Below, in pieces: positions 58,401 to 64,000 of a stretch of 64,000 nt of DNA; position 1 is the first letter of the stretch; each line of letters begins with the position of its first letter. This DNA is from Vermamoeba vermiformis. Taxonomy: Eukaryota; Tubulinea; Echinamoebida. The notes beneath the pieces are model-generated. The model ran no database searches. It was not told the origin of the DNA and worked only from the letters and a program-made list of their open reading frames with translations. The stretch lies in the NCBI GenBank assembly GCA_045837725.1, contig JBEWZL010000278.1:1-64000 (forward strand), read 5' to 3'. Made by a program: the position numbers and the translations under genes.

Positions 58401-60299
58401 TGAATACGATTTCTTCTTCGACAAAGCCTTTCCAAAGTACGTCAAGCACCCTTTCCAAATTTAGAAAAGTCAGAAAAATACATCTATCTCAATAAGTTAT
58501 TTCGATTTATTAATCACTTTTGTACATTAGGGAGGTCGATATTGTTTGCACGGTAATCAACGCCTGTTACGACTCGCTCGAAGCAGATCTGAAAGATTTT
58601 TTCACGCTGACTAAGCATTCGAGAGATCTCGAGACTATTAGCGTCATCGATGTATTCACCGCGACTAAGAAGCTGTTCGACAGTTGGATTAAGCGTGAAC
58701 AACGGTACGTTATGATACTTTGACCTGTCAAGATGTCACATTTTCTGACATGTGTTTCTAGTGTCTCAGATTTCCCTCTTTACTCTTACGCTGTTAGTTA
58801 CGTAGCACTTTGGTTAGAAGAGCTCAAGACTAAGTTGCGCGAATGGACCATGAATGCGCGTGAGTTGGACAAGTGGGAAAAGATCAGCAAAGACTCACCA
58901 CATTCGTCGTCGTGTTTGGACTTAATGATGGCGTGTTCTCAAACAGTGGAGTTCTTAGAAGAGCTTTTCAGTGAATGGGACGATAACTCCGTACTTCTAT
59001 TACTGCAACATTACGGCACTGTAAGTCAACCTAAACTTGTTTTGACAGGTGTCACTTTTTTTTGACATTTCTGTCATTTAGGTGATCGGCAAAGTGTCAT
59101 TTTCATATGCTGAAAGTATGAAAAGATTTTTTTGCTTGGAACTTGGTGTCACCGAAGAGACCATCAACAACCTCGACAAAATGCTGTATGATCCGACCTT
59201 CCAAGTCTTCCCGAAGAAATTTGACTTTAAAATCTCCGAGAAGGTGCGTATTTTATACTATTCATATAATTCATTCACTTATTTTTGAATCACAGGCTTG
59301 TATCAAATTGAATAATGTCGAGGCCTGTCGTGCCTATCTCAACGAACTTGTTGGAGACCAGATTTATCCGATCTACAAATCGCTTATACCCAAGTTTAAG
59401 GACGAAGAGCGACAGGTTCTCAGCTCCGAAGATTATATTTCTGAGAATTTCACAGAGTTCTTCAAGTCGATGAAGAAGACCCAGAACGAAATGATCGACA
59501 TCATAATTTTAGGCGTAAGTTTATTTTTATGTCATTTAAATGTCTCTTCTGGAGTTAATTATCATATAGATGAGTAATACTATAAGATTGAACTTGTTGA
59601 ATGTGTTTGGATACGTCATTAAGGATGAAAATCGATTGAGTTCGGCGTGGAAAAATATCAGCCCGAGGAAACAAGGACCAAAGGACAAACAAATGGAAGA
59701 TTATTTAGAAGAGCAATTAGAGCCGTTATTCAACTATTTGAACGAACACTTGAAGATTATGACGGATAATATGTACCACGAATTATTTTTGCGGTTGTTG
59801 CGACAGATCTGGCTTCACATTCTCGACATTATTTACAAAGTATTATTAATAGACGATGAAAAGAATAAGCCTAGTAGTTTGCAAATTGAAATCATTCGCG
59901 GATTGTATCAGGTACGTGAAATTTCATCGTTCACTGAAAAATACTTTTACTAATCTTTGCATCTATTTTAGCCGATGAAGAGTAAGCGTAGCGATATGAT
60001 TTGTAAATATTATGACTAATGAATATACAGAGTTCTTCTATGCTGACGGCGAAGGTCTCAAACCTCGGATCATGGATCGAGATCTGACAAAACAAATCGT
60101 TATATTAGATTGCTATTCAAAACCGACTAAAGAAGTAATTGCAGAATTAGAACGCGAAGAGAATTCGCCGAAGAATTCTTCGTTGAATGAGTTGAACAAT
60201 CGCGAAACGAATGTCTACAATATGTTGTTCCAGTTATTAGTCTCACGCAAAAAAGACAAAGAAGCGTTAACTTATTTGGGAATCAAAAAGAAAAAATAA
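55440..60299 (+). CDS. Munc13-like C2/MUN-domain protein (arm 2 copy)
   Basis: Mirror of the gene at 35827-40663: start MAEHKRGQ at 55440, end LTYLGIKKKK at 60299. Same C2 domain and MUN region, with intron length variants. The Pro-rich insert reads PKNDKTKQPPRPSV here against PKIDKTKQPRPSV in arm 1, a one-codon in-frame difference. The intron site that is TGACACGTGTCA in arm 1 is TGACAGGTGTCA here (about 59043-59054). Confidence 0.85.
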
Positions 60300-60400
60300 A
60301 TTGCTCTGTAATTATATAAATTTGTAATAATTAATTTTCAATTTTAAGTGCAGATCAAACACGGCGCCCGAAAATAAAAAAGTGATAATTTCATATTTAT

Positions 60401-62058
60401 TTATTGAAATACTCCCCATCCATGTAACTCTAGTTGATTCCTCTTATAATAATCGCCATAAATCGGAGAATACTGTCCTTCCATGTAGATGACTTTAGTG
60501 AACGTGTTGAACCAATATTTGCAGACCAATGAGAGCACCATTAATTGCATATATTTTTTATTAAAATGATGCGGAGGTCGGTCACACATTCGAAATATTT
60601 TGGTCAATAGTTCCGGCAAAAATAATATTGATGTTTCGATTGATCCAGAATAAGCGTCCATATTAATTTTTTCGAATGAAATTCCATATTTAGGCATTAA
60701 TTTGATTGTTTTTTTGCCATTAAATTCCTTCAAAATGAAATCGCCTTTAATCTTCTCTCGCTCAAGCAAAAATTTTCCGCTACGAGTCAAATAAAGCAAA
60801 CTGTTGTACTTCTGTGACCGCATTACCAATGTCTTGCTAAAGTGTTCCATTCCAAGAAATTTTTCTCGTTTTTTAAATTCAAATCGGTGGACCTTGCCAA
60901 CCACTTCTTGAAAGGATCTAGTGTCTTTAATATGCAACTGCCATTCGACCACCGTATCCTTAGTCAGCTTATCGTATACTTCGTCTTCAAATGATACGGC
61001 AAGTTTTCCGGAATAATCATTCCAAATGTTGTGCGTAACAGTAATTTCAGTTTCATCCGGAAACTTGATCCGCAAGGTTGCGTTAATCCTTTTAAAATAG
61101 CATTATTAATAAAGCGATATTATTATATTAATAATTTAATCATACTCGTTAAGCCAGGGTTTCATTGAAAATTGAAAAGTCAACGCAGCGTCGAACAAAT
61201 AATAATCAGCAGGTTCAATCGAATCCGCAAAAGTTTGATGATCGGCGATAGTTATTGTAGGACTATATTCGCTTTCAAATAGATCTTTGATAAAGAGTTT
61301 CGCTTTGACTTCATAAGCGGCATCTGCATCCAAGACGATTCTTATTTTCCTTATAGGAGTCAGAAATCAAATTCATAATAATAAAATATTACTTATGAGG
61401 GTGATCTGAGACGGATCTATAAGAAAATAGCGTTAGCCTAGAGCATTGAAAATTATTTTACGTAGGTAAGATCCACCTACATTTTCCATTCTTCAGTATT
61501 AAGCTTTCTGTAAGCTATTGCCGTAGGCATGCGCTCATATATCTCTGGTAGGCGAAGAGTAACCAGAAACGAATTATTTGTCTTGCATCGTAATAGATGT
61601 GGCAGTTTGCCGTTGGTTGTTAGAAAGGAAACGCAATCTGCACCAGATTTAGCTTATATCGAAATGTTAAATGAGTTGTACTTACACTTATGAGCGCCTC
61701 CTTCGGTGTTTACCTTATATTGACCCTTGGGTGGATTTTTAAAGATCCAAGCCCGACGAAAATTATCTCCAATATTTTTCCCGTGAGCTAAAAATTAGTT
61801 AAAATTCGTATTATTATATAATTAATTTATTCTAAGAAACTTACGTGCAAAATCTTCGCCTGTATCGACATGTATGAACGAATATTTTTCAACGTAAAAC
61901 GCATCCCACATTTCCAGGCGTAGTAATAATATTTCGTTTTCTTTGATGGTATAATCTACATCAATATAATACTCGTAACATTTACCAGATGGTGAAATTG
62001 AAGTTGCTTCGAGTATCCTCGTCTCAGGCACGATCTCTTTCCATTCGTATACGCTCAT
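60401..62058 (-). CDS. F-box-like protein with N-terminal beta-rich domain (arm 2 copy)
   Basis: Mirror of the gene at 34071; start MSVYEWKEIVPETRILE at 62058, end at 60401. The F-box-like segment (LFLPELLTKIFRMCD, LSLVCKYWFNTF) is retained. Substitutions and one codon indel cluster near PPHHFNKKYMQLMVL. Introns are diverged but the splice sites are kept. Confidence 0.65.
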
Positions 62059-62379
62059 GTTTCCAAGCAAATCCAATATCAAAATTGCTTGAAGCAATAA
62101 ACAATAGTGGTTTTTCTTAAATTTAAATTGTAATTAATTACCTACGCTTCGGACAGTTCACAACCGTTTTTTTTCACTTTTTTCAACTGTCTTCCTTATT
62201 TAGCTTATTTAGCTATCTAATCCATGACCTGAATAACTCAAAGAAGACCGTAGCTTTCTTCAGATTGACAGTTGCTAAAAAAGGCAAGCTCAACGAAAGC
62301 ACGTGCTTATCAGATAAAAAGACTAGTTACGTTGTTAGAGTTAATTAGCTAAATAGTGTATCGAAGTGAACACCACGTA

Positions 62380-64000
62380 ATGTTTTCGTTCGGAAAAAGT
62401 ACCGGCAAAGATAAAATAGGCTTCAAAAAGCCGATGAAGAACACCATCCAATTCGAAGATCTTCCCAACAAACTCTGTGAAATTCTGTATTTGTCGAATG
62501 AAAATGTGGTAAATTTAAAATCAACAGGTGCTTGGGAACCCACGAACGGCAAACGATTTTATTTCGGTAAGCAAATCCAAACAAAAAAAGAGTAAATTTA
62601 AATTAATCTTTACTATCCTTCTAATACTGTTATCACAAACGCCCATATATTAATTATATTTTGGCAATTTTTTAGAGGTCACAGTTATCTCAAAAGGCAC
62701 CAAAGGCACGATCGCAATTGGTTTATCAAAGAACGAAAAAGATGCAGCCGACAAGCAACCTGGCTGGACTCACGGTACTTACTTAAGGTCTATATATAAC
62801 TTATTGTTAAATTTTTCATTACAGGAACGTTTGGTTATCATGCTGATGACGGCATTGCTTTCTGCGATGATACTGAGGTGATCCGAAACTTTGGTCCCAT
62901 ATGGGCAGTTCGAAATGTTACAGTAGGATGTGGTGTTGACTTTGAAGCACGTAAGTACCTCCATGCTGTTTAAAAAAAGTTGAGTGCATCCGTTCGAATT
63001 TAAATTGGCGAGATTGATTGGAGGTATTGGTTCAATTACGCACTAAATATTAGTATACGAGCTAATGTATATTTAGAATCAGTGTTCTTCGTATTTCCCG
63101 ATGGTACGAAGAAAACATTGCCGACGTACAAGATGCAAGCTTTTCCCGACAAGTTGTATCCAATGGTTGGCTTGCACAGCCTGCAAGAACAGATTAAAGT
63201 GAATTTTGGCACCAAAGGAATTCCTTTCGTGCATAATCCATTCGTAAGTAACGCAAAGAAATTTCTGGTACGCGCCATACACATCCGGTTTTTAACTGCT
63301 GATAATTTTTAGGCCGAGAATAAAATACCAACGTTCTTCAAATTCAACAAAACAACAAAAGCAATTCTTGAAGGCAACATACTCACCGTCACAGCGCCAA
63401 AGGCCGAGTCACTTCAAGCTGACTCTTTCTTCCCCCGTCTCACAACATCACTGCCTTATTATGAAGTCACCATACTATCACTAAAACGTAGGTGCCACCT
63501 ACAATATACCATCCAATTATTACCCTATTTGGCGTATTATGAACCTATACTCATACGCGTTTTTCATAGCGGACGAAACGCTTTCGATTGGTTTCAGCGA
63601 CCAAAGATTTGAGTCCAGTCAACTCGTGGGCTCCATGCAGAACTCGTTCGGCTACTTCAACAACGGCACTGTTGGCTTCAACTTCACGAGCGACGGGGAG
63701 CGAGGTGCGTTCAAAGTGAACGACGTGGTTGGATGTGGTCTTGCCATGGACTCGTTCAACCAACGCAAGGTGTTCTATACTGTAAATGGCAAGTTCGTCG
63801 GGTACATAACGAAGAGGGTTGCAGGTGGAATGGATTGCTTCCCAACGCTTGGATTCGTTGGAAGCGACATCCGCGTTCGATACAACTTCGGCCGTTCGGA
63901 ATTTGTTTGGGATATTAACGAATGGCCTAAATCTGACAAGAACTGCTATATTAGCAACTTGCCTACTGAAACTCTGCGAATTATTCTTGAGGTAAGATTC
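62380..64000 (+). CDS. SPRY-SPRY-F-box protein (arm 2 copy, cut by window edge)
   Basis: Mirror of the gene at 31526-33762: start MFSFGKSTGKDKIGFKK at 62380, both SPRY domains present, then the start of the F-box (ISNLPTETLRIILE) at the edge. Compared with arm 1, TGKDKIGFKKPMKN replaces TSKATIGFKKPLKN and EQIKVNFG replaces ENIQVNFG. The zinc-ribbon part lies outside the window. Confidence 0.8.

Larger units (their letters stand above)
47814..64000. repeat. Inverted repeat, arm 2
   Basis: Reverse-complement copy of 32139-47713 carrying the same six genes in mirrored order. It is about 0.6 kb longer, mainly because of the 637-bp segment at 53221-53857 absent from arm 1. The match still holds at the right window edge. 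Confidence 0.95.

Noticed and set aside
32139-64000. Inverted repeat as a transposon or terminal inverted repeat
   Set aside because: The arms contain six ordinary multi-exon host genes with allelic-type differences and no transposase or terminal structure.
1-64000. CRISPR array, rRNA operon or prokaryotic operon structure
   Set aside because: No regular spacer repeats or rRNA sequence, and intron-rich genes throughout show eukaryotic nuclear DNA.

Overview
This is a nuclear genome segment from a unicellular eukaryote. Genes are split by many short introns (about 45-100 bases, GT..AG, mostly GTAAGT, GTACGT or GTATGT donors). Intergenic DNA is AT-rich, and several genes encode secretion signals. 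The gene content (cellulase-like GH5 enzymes with probable GPI tails, a Munc13-type MUN protein, many F-box proteins, an IFI44-like GTPase, a deiodinase-like selenoprotein) fits a free-living amoeboid protist such as an amoebozoan. The lineage cannot be fixed from this window alone.

Layout. 1-2.0 kb: secreted right-handed parallel beta-helix protein (partial). 2.6-8.1 kb: a double AMP deaminase whose second half has lost its catalytic residues. 8.2-17.8 kb: two divergent gene pairs, each on a near-identical intergenic element rich in CAACACGG motifs. They encode coiled-coil proteins and a VWA-FN3-GTPase-beta-grasp protein; an aspartic protease lies between them. 18.4-21.5 kb: an F-box protein and a deiodinase-like gene with an in-frame TGA at the selenocysteine position. 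22.0-30.5 kb: three GH5 paralogues, the third truncated. 30.5-31.2 kb: a small secreted protein.

31.5-64.0 kb: a huge inverted repeat. A 100-N gap at 47714-47813 is its exact axis. Each arm carries the same genes in mirror order: SPRY-SPRY-F-box-zinc protein, an F-box-like protein, a Munc13-like C2/MUN protein, a TopBP1/Dpb11-like BRCT protein, a RAD51AP1-like acidic nuclear protein, and an F-box inserted into an eEF1A-like GTPase that runs into the gap. The arms differ by SNPs, small indels and one ~637-bp deletion that cleanly removes parts of two BRCT repeats. A head-to-head joining of two haplotypes is the simplest explanation; a genuine palindrome is the alternative.

Functional links. 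The BRCT and RAD51AP1-like genes are divergent neighbours and both suggest DNA damage response. At least four genes carry F-box or F-box-like segments with different partners, pointing to a rich SCF ubiquitin-ligase repertoire. The CAACACGG-driven cluster at 8-18 kb looks co-regulated and is the best candidate for an undescribed response module. All exon structures were read by eye from splice signals and reading-frame continuity.
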